A DNA stretch of 64,000 nt, taken from NCBI GenBank assembly GCA_019321725.1, contig CM033115.1:682001-746000 (forward strand). The letters are read 5' to 3'. Positions 11,958 through 24,900 of the stretch are shown in pieces; positions within the stretch are counted from its first letter, which is position 1; each line of letters starts with the position of its first letter. This DNA comes from Paulownia fortunei (lineage: Eukaryota; Streptophyta; Magnoliopsida; Lamiales; Paulowniaceae). A model generated the notes under the pieces. The model worked only from the letters and a program-made list of their open reading frames with translations. It did no database searches and was not told the DNA's origin. Position numbers and translations under genes: made by a program.

Positions 11958-14069
11958 ATGGCCGGTTCAAGCAATAGAGGTAAGGGAAAGATGCCCGCAA
12001 CCGACGAGCAACCAAGGTTCAACATCGATTGTGAAGTTGAGTTAAGTGATGAAGAGCAAACTCACTTGTATACTACTCAAGAAACAATGAGTGATGCTCA
12101 CACTCGATCTATTCCATCTCTTAAATCTTCTATTTTTACTAAACATTTTGATAAAATAACACTTCCAAATGGAGAGATGCGAGCAAAGTGTAAATATTGT
12201 TCGCAATCTTACAAATTTCAATCCGGAGGCGGTTATGGATCATTGAAAAGACATGTGGAGAAGAAGCATCCAGTAGAATTTGGCATTGATCGTACCCAAA
12301 CTCAAATGCCATCATTCGCTTCTTCCGGCGCCGGTGGAGGTAATGATCTTTCTTTATTTAAATATAATGATGTTAGATGTAGAGAAAATTTAGCTAGATT
12401 TATTTCTGTTGAACATCTTAGTTTTAGTTTTGCAAATAAATTCTTTTTTAATGAATTAATTCAAACAACATATAATCCGGCAGCTAAAGGTGTTCCACGA
12501 ACCACACTAACACGCTATGTAAAAAAATTATATAATAAATCTAAAAAAGAGTTAAAAGAATTATTAAATAATGTAAATAATAAAATTTCTTTATGTAGTG
12601 ATATTTGGAGTGATCATTGGCAAATACATTCATATATGGGTATTACATGTCATTGGATTGATAATTCTTGGACACTTCAAAAAAGATTACTTGCATTTAG
12701 AGTTTTTGATAGTCCACACACAGCGGCAAATATTTCACAAATTATATTTTTAATATTAGAAGAATATAATTTAGTTAATAAAATTTTTTCAATATCATTT
12801 GACAATGCTGCAGCTAATAATGCTAGTATTGGTGATCTTAAAGTTGTATGTGAACCATCAATTGGTGGTAAATTTTTTCATATTAGATGTATATGTCATA
12901 TTTTAAATTTATGTGTACAAGATGGCTTAAAAGTTTTAGATAATCAACTTAAACCAATTAGACAAGCATTTTCTTATTTATGGACACATCCACATATTAA
13001 TAAACAATGGTTTAGATTTTGTAAGGCTAATGGTGTAAGGCCTAAAAAATTTCCACGGGATGTTCCAACCCGTTGGAATTCAACATATAGATTATTAGAA
13101 GAATCTATCGACTATAAAGATTTATTATGTCAATTTTTTGTACAAATTATTTCTACTCCTTTTCATTTATATCCACATCATTGGACAGTATGTGAAAAAA
13201 TTTGTAATATTTTAAAAATATTTAATGATGCTACTTTACAATTATCTAGTGTTTATTCCCCAACTTCTCATTTAGTATTATTAAATTGTTGTAATATTGC
13301 ATCAGTTTTACATGAAAATATTAACTCCCAAGATGAAAATTTAGTAAATTGTACTTTATCAATGCAGTTGAAATGGAAAAAATATTTTTATGAAATTCCA
13401 GATATTAATTTAATTGCTGTTGTTTTTGATCCTAGACTTAAATTAGATGGTTTACAAGACTTGTTATTAATTTATTACAATGCTTTAACACGTAATGAAA
13501 ATGATTATACTATAGATATTAATAATATTATATTTAAAATTAGAACACTTTTAAATGAATTTTATAATGAATACAGTTCCAAATATGGTTCACAATCAAC
13601 TCAAGTTGATATACATAAAACTAGTAGTAGTAGTGGTTTTAAACTTACGGCAGCACAACTTTTACTTAGGGAACGAACTAAACGTCCTCGAGGATCCTCA
13701 AGTTCTAGCCAAGAACTTGAGAGTTATTTTAATGTTTCATTTGAGTTTAATGATACAGATGACGATGGAGAGTTCGATATTTTGCGATGGTGGTCGCAAA
13801 AGGAGCAAACGTATCCAATTTTGTCCGTAATGGCGAAGGAGATACTTGCTTCACCTGCTTCAACCGTTGCAGTGGAACAAGTTTTCAGTGCGGGAGGTAA
13901 TATATTGAGTGAGAAACGCTCAACGTTGTCTCCCGAAAATTTAGAAGCCCAAGCATGTCTTGATGATTGGATCAAGGCCTCAGTACGAAGACAAGATCAG
14001 CCGGATTCAGAGGAAGATCAAGAGGAGGACACAGATGGAACAACGACGGGAACGGGTGGGAGTGATTGA
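11958..14069 (+). CDS. hAT-family transposase (BED zinc finger, RICESLEEPER-like)
   Basis: A 703-aa single open frame encoding the enzyme that cuts and pastes the element. A BED-type zinc finger occupies about residues 57-106, with metal ligands Cys78, Cys81, His99 and His104. The RNase H-like catalytic domain follows. Conserved acidic positions include Asp215 (LCSDIWSDHW) and Asp282 (SISFDNAAANN), and the family PTRWNSTYRLLEE motif is present. The C-terminal dimerisation domain (about 605-680) contains WW.....YPILS.MA..ILA.P.S....EQVFS and ends LSPENLEAQACLDDWIK. An acidic Asp/Glu/Thr tail follows. The length is normal, there are no frameshifts and the start has an A-rich context. A family member domesticated by the host cannot be formally excluded, but intact element ends argue for an active or recently active transposon. 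Confidence 0.95.
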   Translation: MAGSSNRGKGKMPATDEQPRFNIDCEVELSDEEQTHLYTTQETMSDAHTRSIPSLKSSIFTKHFDKITLPNGEMRAKCKYCSQSYKFQSGGGYGSLKRHVEKKHPVEFGIDRTQTQMPSFASSGAGGGNDLSLFKYNDVRCRENLARFISVEHLSFSFANKFFFNELIQTTYNPAAKGVPRTTLTRYVKKLYNKSKKELKELLNNVNNKISLCSDIWSDHWQIHSYMGITCHWIDNSWTLQKRLLAFRVFDSPHTAANISQIIFLILEEYNLVNKIFSISFDNAAANNASIGDLKVVCEPSIGGKFFHIRCICHILNLCVQDGLKVLDNQLKPIRQAFSYLWTHPHINKQWFRFCKANGVRPKKFPRDVPTRWNSTYRLLEESIDYKDLLCQFFVQIISTPFHLYPHHWTVCEKICNILKIFNDATLQLSSVYSPTSHLVLLNCCNIASVLHENINSQDENLVNCTLSMQLKWKKYFYEIPDINLIAVVFDPRLKLDGLQDLLLIYYNALTRNENDYTIDINNIIFKIRTLLNEFYNEYSSKYGSQSTQVDIHKTSSSSGFKLTAAQLLLRERTKRPRGSSSSSQELESYFNVSFEFNDTDDDGEFDILRWWSQKEQTYPILSVMAKEILASPASTVAVEQVFSAGGNILSEKRSTLSPENLEAQACLDDWIKASVRRQDQPDSEEDQEEDTDGTTTGTGGSD

Positions 14070-14576
14070 GCCACGCCACTCCCTAAGGTAAGAAGGGTTT
14101 AAAGGTAAGAGAACTACGTGAGCTTTGATTCCTCTATACCCTAAGAGGATACGTAGGCAACTTAAATTTAAGTTCAAGCTCATTTTTATTTTTAAAATAA
14201 TTTTTAATTATATAATTTAAATTTTTGTGGATATTTTTTTTAAATTTAAGTGCAATTTTTTTTTATTAAAATTTAAGTTTAAACTTTAAGATTTCAAGTT
14301 GAATATTTTTTTTTATATATTTATTATAATTAGAATATTTGATACTTTAAATTTTAGATAATATTTTTTTTTCAAATTTAAGTTAAACATTCATTAAATT
14401 CAAAAATTAATGATATTTTTTTTAAATTTAAGTTCAAAATTTTTCATTCAAATATATGTTTAAAATTTCAAACCCTTGTTTTTGTTTTACAAAAGTTACA
14501 ATTTTATAAAATTAATAGTTAATTAAAAATTACAAATTTTTAAAATATAGGTAAAAAAATAAATAAAAAATTCAAG

Positions 14577-14757
14577 GGTTGGAACCGGAACCGGAACCGG
14601 CGGTTAACCGGAACCGTAACCGGAACCGGCCCGGCGGTTCCGGAACCCGGACCGTAACCGGCCTTGACGGTTAAGGTTAAGGGTCGGAATTTTCTTGAAC
14701 CGTGGAACCGGCGGTTCCGAACCGTAACCGGCGGTTCCTGAACCGTGGTCAGGTCTA
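14577..14757 (-). repeat. hAT 3' subterminal repeats and terminal inverted repeat
   Basis: Dense AACCGG/CCGGTT/GGTTCCG words repeated many times end at the 3' terminal repeat 14743-14757 (CCGTGGTCAGGTCTA on the plus strand). Together with the 5' palindromes they mark the transposase-binding ends. Confidence 0.85.
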
Positions 14758-14773
14758 CATTAAATGGAACTTA

Positions 14774-14982
14774 TTGTTATCCACCTATGAAAAATGTAGC
14801 ATCACTACCTTCAAAATTAACAAAAACTCCAGCCTCATTAATGTTTTCCCCCCTATGCAAAGGGAAATAAAAAAATAAAAGGAATATTTGAATTTATTTT
14901 GGATATGTGAAAAAGTGTTTCCAGAACATGTTTTTGGAGAAAATATAGATTTTATTTTAGGATGTGTTATGATATTTGGAAA
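14774..14982 (+). repeat. Host flank that is duplicated in reverse inside the hAT element
   Basis: This is the outside partner of 11307-11517. It begins 8 bases after the right target duplication and has ordinary AT-rich intergenic composition like the DNA beyond it (14983-15600), so it is probably the source copy. Confidence 0.9.
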
Positions 14983-15946
14983 TATTTAAAAAAAAAATGA
15001 TAAGATTGTTTAGGAGTGAAATATATTGAAAAATGTGATGTATGTTTAATTTTATTTTATTTTTTTTAAAAAAAAGAAGGAAAAGGAAAAAAAAAAAAGA
15101 ATGAATCCAAACATTGCCAACATAATTTTATACAGCTTTAATACTATACATGGACCTGATAAAGTTAAATGGTGTAATAAAAATTGAAGTTTTTTTATAA
15201 GTTTAATTTTTTTTAACTTTAGATCTATGGTTTTTGGGCTATAAAAGGTGAATAAAAATTATGAATTTAAACATTTTAACATAATTTTTTTTTTCATACA
15301 ATGCAATTTATTTACTTAATTTGAAATCCAAGCATTTGAGTTCAAAGCTCAATCAATCCAAACGCTAACCAATTTAAAATTTAAAAATCAACATCCTTCT
15401 CCAGTAAAAGTGCTCAGTAATATGTAAATATTTCAATTCAAATGCAATACAAGAAGATTTATATATATATATATATATTCGGATATAGACGAACACAAGA
15501 AGAAAAAATAATTGTAAGTAAATAATCACGAATTAATTTATGAATCTAATGTCCTTAACCTATTAAATTAAACTCAAAAAATTCCCTTTTATCATCTTTC
15601 CTAAAAATAAAAGTTCAAAAAAGAAGTAATAAAGAAATTGAGCATTGGGAGATGAAGACAACCTTATCTAATTTATTATGATATTAGTTCAATTTCATTT
15701 TTCACCATTTTTTATTTGTCTGTCGTAAGCATATACTCCTCCCTGCTTTGATCGAAGATTATTGGCATTTCCGAAAGCAGAACAACTCAAAGACAAACTC
15801 AGGAAACAGGAAAAAAATCGTGAAAGAATTAACCAAAGCTTATTTCATTAAGTCTGTTCTTGAAAATAGCGAAAACCCACTTTGTTTTTCATTTTTTTTG
15901 TGTTTCTTCAAGAACTGAGATTCATCAGGTTGAAAACTTGTTAAAG
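14983..15946. other. Intergenic spacer and IBR3 promoter/5' leader
   Basis: AT-rich DNA with an AT dinucleotide run at about 15459-15479. The last 200 bases before the ATG at 15947 become less AT-rich and probably contain the promoter and 5' leader of the acyl-CoA dehydrogenase gene. No clear TATA box could be chosen. Confidence 0.45.
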
Positions 15947-18900
15947 ATGGCGAGCCGGACATCGGAACTTGTGGGTCGGGTCGACCCGACTCAGAGCTTC
16001 GACGTTGATGCTTTGCTCCGTTATGCGATGGCGAATGTTAATGGGTTTCCTCAAAGCCCTTCTCAATTCACTGTTTCTCAGGTTTTGCTTTTCTTTCTTT
16101 TTATTTAATTTTTTAAAATTTTGTTTGTTGTTTGTGTTTCTTATTTCTTTGGCTGGGTTTGGCGAAAGGTTTTATGAAGTTGATTCCGAGATAACAGACT
16201 TTGATCAGATTGATTTTAGAAGAGTTGATTATACTGAACTAAAAGTTGTGGTTGGCTAAAAGTTTTTATCTCTAGTAGCTTATGCGAAATGAGTGCTGAT
16301 GTGGTTGGCTACCAAGTTGGTGAAATTCTTGGATACCATTGGATGGAGGGGGGATGGGTGCTGAAAACCACCTTCCCCTTTAATCTTATAGTCATTAGTT
16401 GAAAAGTGAAAAATGATTTTATACAATGATGGAAATCGCAATTCAACAAGAAAGGTCTTTGGTTTGAGGAAAATTTTGGTAAGCTGAGATAGTTGAGTAT
16501 GTAAGAAAAGGCGAGGGGGAGGTAGAAATTTTTCATCTTTTCTATATCCTGGACTGTTAAGTTTGTAAAACAGGAAAAGAAGAAAGAAGTTGAGCAACCG
16601 AAGAAGAGTATTCAATTGATATGGGAAAATGCTGAAAATGTTACACGACAGGTTTTTGGTTTTAAGGGAAATTCTTGTAAGCTGACATAGTGGAGCGTGT
16701 TAGAATAGGTGAAGAGAGAGTTAGAATTTCAAGTTTTTTTTCTTTTTTCTTTTTGTTCTTTGGACTGAAAAGTTCTGTAAAATGAAAACAGATAAAGGTT
16801 GAGCAATGAATGTAATTTCTCTTATTGATTTGAGAAAATGTTGAAAATATTATAAGACAGGTCTTTGCTTTAGGGGAAATTTTCAGAAGTTGAGATAGTT
16901 GAGTGGTGTTAGGAAAAGAGAGGGGAAGTAAGAAGTATCACAACTTTTTGTTCCCTTTCTATGTTCACTCCTTGGATTGTTAGGTTTATGTTACATAAAA
17001 AAGAAAGAAGTCATTAAGGAACGTAAGAAAACTCTATGATTGATCTGAAAAATACTGTAAAATATGAGAAATTCTTGTAAGTTGATATAGTTGAGTGTGT
17101 TAGAATAGGAGAGGGAAATATTGAAAATTCAGTTTCTGGGCTACTTTGTTGTCTGTGTTTAGTGTTTGGATACTGAAAGTTGAATGAATTTTTAAATGAT
17201 GATGTGACCTGACCCCACTTCAGTACAAATTCATTGACACAACAGAACCCAACAGAAGCAAATTCTTTACTTATTTAGGGCCAACTATGGTTCCTCGTTT
17301 TGCATGGTCCACTATCGATAGGCCATCTCAAACTTACCATACAAAGGTTCAATTGGATGCTGAAATTTGAATAATGTGGATGTGACCTAACATTTTTTTA
17401 TTACAATTTCAATGCTGCAACAACCATGTATCCTCAGTATGCATGGACCTAGATCAATGGGCCATCTTTGAACTCATCTTTTAATTACCTCATTCCAAGT
17501 GATTTAGTTCTGAGACCATCTATTTTCCAACTTTTTGCTAGTGCCATTAGTTGAATGTGCTCAAGCCATTGCAGTCATTCACAATGCTGATGTTGCAAAT
17601 ATGTAAAAACTTCAGTCTGTTTAAAGAAATATTTCATATTGTTGGTATACTATAGCGATTTAAATGGAAAAAAAAATTTAAACCATAAAAGTGTTATTTT
17701 TGTGAGAGAGATGACATCATGGCTTTTGAACTTTTCACTATTACTCACAGAAAAGGATGACCTGTTTGTGTTTTCACAAAATAAGGGACTGTGAATTGGA
17801 ATCCTAAGAAGTTCAATACAAATCTGAAGAATTCTCTCTGGTCACAATTCTTAGACCACTCTGCACTTCTACATTAGTATAATGGTTGACATGCTGAGAC
17901 AATTGGGAGAACAATTCCAAATCAGCTCTTCACATTACCATGTGCTGAAGAACTCTGTTCTAGGGAGACCAAGCTACTTTTGGAACTAAGTTAATCAATC
18001 ACTAGCACTCTAGTGTTTCTCTTGTCAAACTGTGTCTGTCAATTCATAAATGACGAGCACCCTTAGTAATCTTGTATCTGGTCATGGTCATCCAGATTTA
18101 CATGTATAGAAATCTCAAGCGGTTCCATAAATATTTCTTTTCAGCCATCTTTGGGATGTTTATGTCTGAAATTGATTTTGTTTATATAATACATGAGTGT
18201 AAAGCTTATGACTAGTGCACTTTGCTATTCTGTGCTTCATATTCAGTTTGGGCATGGTCAATCAAATCCAACATTTCTCCTGGAAATCCACAGCGGATCT
18301 TTAAAGAAGCGGTATGTGTTGAGAAAGAAACCTCCAGGAAAATTGCTTGAATCTGCACATGCTGTTGAGAGAGAGTTTCAGGTTCTATTCTATATATTCT
18401 CTCTCCATGACAGAGAGGCAATAATTATCTAATTACTTGGGATCTATTTATTAGCTTGAAATGGTTTCATTTTTTTTCTTGTAACTACTTGGCCCTTCTT
18501 AATTTTGGTGAATTACTCTGGACATTGCAGGTTTTACATGCCTTAGGTGCTCGTACATTGGTTCCAGTGCCTAAAGTTTATTGTTTGTGTACTGATCCAA
18601 GTGTGATTGGGACTCCATTTTACATTATGGAGTACCTAGAAGGACGCATATATTTAGAACCCTTGCTCCCAGTAAGAGTTTTACTCTTTCTGATGCCATG
18701 ATATGTTGTTTCCTAAAGACAACTGAGCATACGAGGTTTAATTATTTCTTATCTCATTGTTTAGGGTGTAGAACCTAGGCAAAGGAGTGCAATATATCAT
18801 GCAACTGCTAAAGCTTTGGCATCTCTTCATTCTGCTGATGTGGATGCCATTGGTCTGCGCAGCTTTGGGAAACCGAATAATTACTGTAAACGGCAGGTAT

Positions 18901-21900
18901 GCGATTGCTTTCTTTAGATAGGTGCTTTCTTTGTCTTAAAAGGATTGCCCCTCGTCTACTTTTTTACTGTATTGTCTATTTGTAAATGACTTAGGGTGCT
19001 CTTTTAAGTTTACATTGCAATAAATTTTCTATGGTTTACATAGATGTGTATGCCACAACAAGTTAATGAAATATTTTAACTTCCTAAGGTGGAGAGATGG
19101 GCCAAACAGTATCTTGTTTCTACTGGTGAGGGCAAGTCTAACAGAAATCCGAAAATGTTAGACCTTGCTGATTGGTTGCGTCAGCACATTCCTCTTGAAG
19201 ATTCTTCAGGAGCAGCAGCAGGTTTAGTCCATGGCGATTTTCGCATTGATAATCTTGTATTCCATCCCACTGAGGTCAGTACTTCAGAATTTTTTTATAT
19301 GTTGTTGATATTCACTGATTAACAATAATGTCATTCGATGCTCCAACAAGTGCAGGCACATGCACCAGCACAAATTTTTTTTTGGGACATCATTAATTCG
19401 TTTGCTCCTTCCTAACTGCAGGATAGAGTGATCGGCATTCTTGATTGGGAATTATCCACCCTAGGCAATCAAATGTGTGATGTTGCATACAGCTGCTTGG
19501 TACTCAAGTCTATGGCAACTCTTATGACTCTTTTTATGTTTGCTATTAAACTTTTGAAACTCTGTATTCTGTCAAGACAAAATACTTAATTCTTAAAAAT
19601 AATTGCCAGTACAATGATGCTTATTTGTTCTGTGTGACATGCCAGCATTACATTGTGGATATTTCTTTGGACAAAGTAGAAAAGAACGAAGGTCTTGAAT
19701 TGGCTGGAATACCTGATGGGGTTCCTTCACTGGCTGAGTATCTCGCAGATTATTGTGCTGCTGCTGTAAGGACTACTTGATGATTTCTGAATTTCTGCTT
19801 TGCTTACACGAGTCAATATTGAAAGGATTAAAGCAAATTCTTATTCGATACTTTTCTGGTATAGGCTGGCTAAGTTTAATAAATTTTATCCAAAGTACAT
19901 TCAAATAAATATTGATGCCTTAATTGGGGCAAACAAGTAATTGAAAATCTATTGGTTCCTTGTAGATCTTCCCACTAAGGTATGATGAACTCACTTAGCC
20001 TCAGTTCTGTGGCAATAAAATGTGAAGTCACCTCAGGTAGTAGGTTGCTCATTAGGTGAAAGATAGACATTGAATTAGCAATTCTTGTGGTGTTGAACTG
20101 GAATAATGAGGTCAAATTAGGAACTTGGTGAACTTTATAACTGATGTTTTAGTTCTTTGTTTTTTAAAATCAATCTGATTAGTCTTTTTTTATCATTGGA
20201 AAGTTCTCTTTAGGGTGAACTTTATAACTGATGTTTTAGTTCTTTGTTTTTTAAAATCAATCTGATTAGTCTTTTTTGATCATTGGAAAGTTCTTTTTAA
20301 GGCTATTCTGCAATTTGAAATTTGTGCATGATTCATGCTTTAGCATGTTATAGTGCACATTCATTTCATCCGAGGGAATACAAGAGTAAAACAAGGAAAA
20401 CATATCTGACTTTAAATTAAAAAATCCAAGTGCGTGTTAAATACAGCTTTTGAATCTTTGTTGTGGCTTTGACAAGGCATGGCACTAGTTATATCCATAA
20501 GCATTTCGAGAGGGACATTTCCCTTGCTGGTTTTGCTTTCAGTGCTTCTGAAAAGATAGGTTATAAATTTAACTTGATTTTATTGTTGGTTTACTATATA
20601 CCAGTAGATGTCATAAATTACTATCTTCTGCTAAGATTTGAGAGCTCTTACCTCTAATTGATGATTGCAATGCAGGGAAAACCGTGGCCTGCCGCTCAGT
20701 GGAAGTTTTATGTTGCCTTTTCTTTGTTCCGTGGGGCTTCTATCTATGCTGGAGTACATTGTAGATGGATCTTGGTATCAGCTATTAAACTTGATTAACT
20801 AGTGTTTGTTAGATGGTTTTGCTAATTTAGTTAGAAGGCTTTCATTTAGGAGCTTAGTACTGATCTATCTTTTTGTAACCATATCTTTGTAGGGAAATGC
20901 TTCAGGAGGAGAGCGTGCCCGCCATGCTGGAAAGAAGGCTGATGCTATCATCGAAACTGCATGGGCTTTTATTCATAGGGAATCTGTTCTTCCCCTGCAT
21001 CCCCCACAGGGTAACCTCAATTTCTAATATATTCCTTTTAAGTTTACCTGGAGTGGGAACTGATATAAGAACTAGTATATAGTTGTAATTTACTTTTTTC
21101 CTTGGCCCTTTGCTAATTGTATCAATAGTGTTAACTGTTTTCTTAATCCCAATATATGTACAAGAGGGCTAAGAAGTTGGCCGAACCACCTGTCAGATTT
21201 TCCCAGGCCCATATTCACTATTGAAGGCATGAGATCCCAACCAAAAGAGAGTTGATATTTCGGGAACATATTCTTTATGGAATGAGAATCCATCAAGCCT
21301 TGAGACTTAATAGTCTAGTAGACCGACTTCTGGGATATATTAACTGATATTGTAACTTCTAAAACTCTAACAGGTCATTTTGGCATGTTTTCCACTTCCG
21401 TTGACTTTTCTCTCAGATATAAACAAAGCTTGACTTTTTTACAATATCTTGCTTGTTCTCTTGAGGTGTTTAATTCTTTTCCTTCTCAGCTTAGTCCAAA
21501 TCAGTTAATAGATTACCTTTTTTACCAAATAATGACTTGTAAATATGTTCAACTTTGAAAACATTTTAAGCTTCCTGTCTATTTGTATGATCATTGCATC
21601 TGTGGCGGGGCTGAAAACTTGCCACAATCCCTATGCATCAAAACATAGTACTCCTTAAATGCTGCTGATGATTCTAAAGATGAGTTAGATTTCTCTGGAT
21701 ATTTTATCCTTGCACATCATTTTCGTTAAAGTCCCTAGAAAACAGTGACAACTAGTTGCTTTCTGTGATAACATGGGCTACATTCAGTGTCAATGAAGAA
21801 TTGATGTAGATTCTGAAGAATGGATGATTGTAATTGGAATCTTATTTTTAAAATTATTGTTAAGTTCAATTCCAAATCCTTACTGAAATGCTGTCTTGCT

Positions 21901-24900
21901 TTCTTTATATCAGAATCAATTGCTCGAGAACATGTGCAACAACTTGGAAAAGAAAGCAGAGATAGCCTCCATTCAAGTGGAGGAAAATTTGTTCCAAATC
22001 AAAAGGTTCAAGAGTTAAGAAACAGATTGATCAAGTTTATGGAGGATCACATATACCCAATGGAAAATGAGTTCTACAAACTTGCTCAATCTAGCATGCG
22101 TTGGTCCATTCACCCTGACGAGGAGAGGTTAAAGGAGCTAGCCAAAAAAGAAGGCCTGTGGAACTTATGGATTCCTGTATGTGCAGTTGCCAATATGTTT
22201 TTCTCTCATTTCATTTTCCCATGGAAGCTGAAACAATACCTTCTCTGTCCTGGGTAGTTATAGCATATACTATAAACTCTATGCTTTAAATTTTTGAAAA
22301 ATATCTCAATGTTTATGTGCAGTTTGATAGTGCTGATAGGGTTAAGCAAGTCATTTCTGGTCAAAGAACAGATGGTCACATCGACAAGGCATTTGATGAA
22401 TTACTAGGTGCTGGTCTTTCAAACCTCGAGTATGGATACCTTTGTGAGATCATGGGCCGTTCGGTGTGGGCACCACAGGTGTTCAATTGTGGAGCACCGG
22501 ATACTGGAAATATGGAGGTTAGGAAAAGCAGCATTTTTGTGGCTGAATGCAAAACTTCTTTTTTTGCTTCACTACCCGCGAGAGCATGCTTTGCATCAAA
22601 AGTAATAGTGTAGTGAGATTTACTGTTCATCTAGAAACATAATCTTCCAGACATGTTTATAGAAGAAATCATCAGCGAACAGGCAAACCATGTTTAAGCT
22701 AGCTTAGAATTTATCCTCATGTGGTATTTCTTTTCTTTTCTTTATTTTTCTGTAATTGCAAAACCATTTAATCTTGCGAAAGTTGGCAGGAAAAGCTGCA
22801 CCTTCACCTTGCAGTGCCACAGCGCGCAACTGTTTTGCCTCATGCTGCACTTAAGCTTCCCACTAGCCCTCAGTTGTGATGGGGTATTTAGACCCAACTT
22901 TAGCGTTAAGATTCAGCAGTTGTTAATCAACATCATACATTGAGTTAAAATGAAATCAATAGGTCAGTAGAAGTAAAACCAAATAGTTTTGATATACTGC
23001 ACTTTGCACTTCGATATAGGTGCTGCTGAACCTTGATTGATGAGTACCCAGGCATCCTCACAGAACTTGCAGCTAAATACGATCTACCGTTGTGTAAACC
23101 TCGATGATGCTGAAATTTGATTCCTGTTCTCTGTTGTGGTTTATTACCATTTCAAATCAGCATACGATCTGGATCATTTGCCTACTCTGAGGAAGCAATC
23201 TATTTGTCTTTAGGATATGTTCTTCTGCAAAAAAATCATGATTATTTCTGCTTTAGCATGTTATATTATGTTATATGATCCTTTATGCTTTTCTTCTGCT
23301 TACATTGTCTTTCTTGTAGGTGTTAATGCGCTATGGAAATGCTGAACAACTACGTCAATGGCTTGTTCCCTTACTTGAAGGAAATATCCGGTCTGGATTT
23401 GCAATGACAGAGCCACAAGTCGCATCTTCTGATGCTACCAATATAGAGTGTTCTATCACAAGGTACAATGATGGAAACTTTGAAAAGTGATCTGTTATGC
23501 CATCACAGCTTTGGTTGGAAATTTGTTGTAAAGATCATGGTGCTCTTCATATTTAGATAAAAGAAGATAAATGAATACATAATGGTGTTTAAAGAAAATA
23601 GATAAAAAGGCAAGTGAGACAATTTTCATATTTAGACAGGATATCAGCATGCCTCTAATACCTATATGGTTGTTTAAAAGGACTTACTTAGGTCTAACAA
23701 GTCTCAATGAGCTGTAAACTTCATCAGCCTGGTCGCTTAAATGTGAATTGGGGCAACAAGGCTAGTGGTGAATTTAAGTTGGGGCAGCAATTGAAGTTGG
23801 AACTTCCATTCTGGAATAGAATATGCTGCTTGACCTTCTTAGATGAGGAAATTGTTGCACGGAACTGAATACTTTTGAAACAGGGAACTCAATCAGGGTC
23901 CTTCAAGGCATAGTTGTCATTAAGGATTGTATAGTGCCTTGGACATTAAATGAATTTATTCTTGCACATGAGCCTGATCATTCTTTCCTACCAACTAGAG
24001 GTTTTTACTTCGAATTTGCAAAGTCTTGGAGTTTTTGTTTGTGCTCTCATTCCTATTCAATTTCAAATGAATTTTTCATTTTTCAGAAAATTAAGTTCGA
24101 TTAATTTATCTAAACATATTGTTTAAAACACATTAATGCTTTGAACAGACATGAAGATTCATATATTATCAATGGGAGGAAGTGGTGGACCAGTGGAGCA
24201 ATGGATCCTAGGTGCAAAGTCCTTATTGTCATGGTTAGTTGTGCTATGTCATATCGGCAATATTGTTTCAAGTCAATATTCTAATTCGAGAAATATGCAG
24301 GGAAAGACTGACTTCAAAGCCCCCAAGCATAGACAGCAATCCATGATCTTGGTAGACATCAATACTCCTGGTGTGAAGATAAAGAGACCATTGACGGTGT
24401 TTGGCTTTGATGACGCACCTCATGGACATGCAGAAATATCATTTGAGAATGTACGTGTCCCATCCAAGAATATCCTGCTTGGGGAGGGTCGTGGATTTGA
24501 AATTGCACAGGTAAACGTTAATGTTGCCCAAAGCTTTGCTTGAAATTGTTATTCCCAATTATGTTAGTGTAATGGGTTGATCTTTAATTTCAACTATCCA
24601 TGTAAAGAAAGTGTCAAGTCAATTTCATCTTAAAGTTTAAGAATCTTTACTTTTCATTAGTTAGAATACCTCCATGTCCATCTAATCTCTCTGAGTCAAG
24701 GAGCTTCATATTGATTTCAAGAGGTATCCCCTTGTGTGATTGAATGATTATTTACACTATATAGACTATCTGATGTGCTGTGGAAACCTTGAATTAGACA
24801 AATTGTTTGATGCTTTATTCTTGTCGTATGAGATGGGTTTCTCAAGATGGTGCTTTCCACTTGTTTGTACTCTTTATCAGGGTAGGCTGGGCCCTGGAAG

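Larger units (their letters stand above)
11158..14765 (+). mobile_element. Full-length, apparently autonomous hAT transposon
   Basis: A complete class II element. The 8-bp direct repeat CATTAAAT at 11158-11165 and 14758-14765 is the target-site duplication. The 15-bp terminal inverted repeats are at 11166-11180 (TAGTCCTGACCACGG) and 14743-14757 (reverse complement TAGACCTGACCACGG), differing at one base. The subterminal regions are packed with CCGTG/ACCGG-type short repeats, as expected for hAT transposase-binding sites. The element is 3592 bp and encodes one uninterrupted 703-aa transposase. Perfect duplication, near-perfect ends and an open reading frame indicate recent insertion. Oddly, 11307-11517 inside it is an inverted copy of host DNA outside its right end. 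Confidence 0.95.

Noticed and set aside
16280..16615. Minus-strand frame of 111 codons in IBR3 intron 1
   Set aside because: It lies within the degenerate tandem repeat and is not preserved in the other repeat copies.
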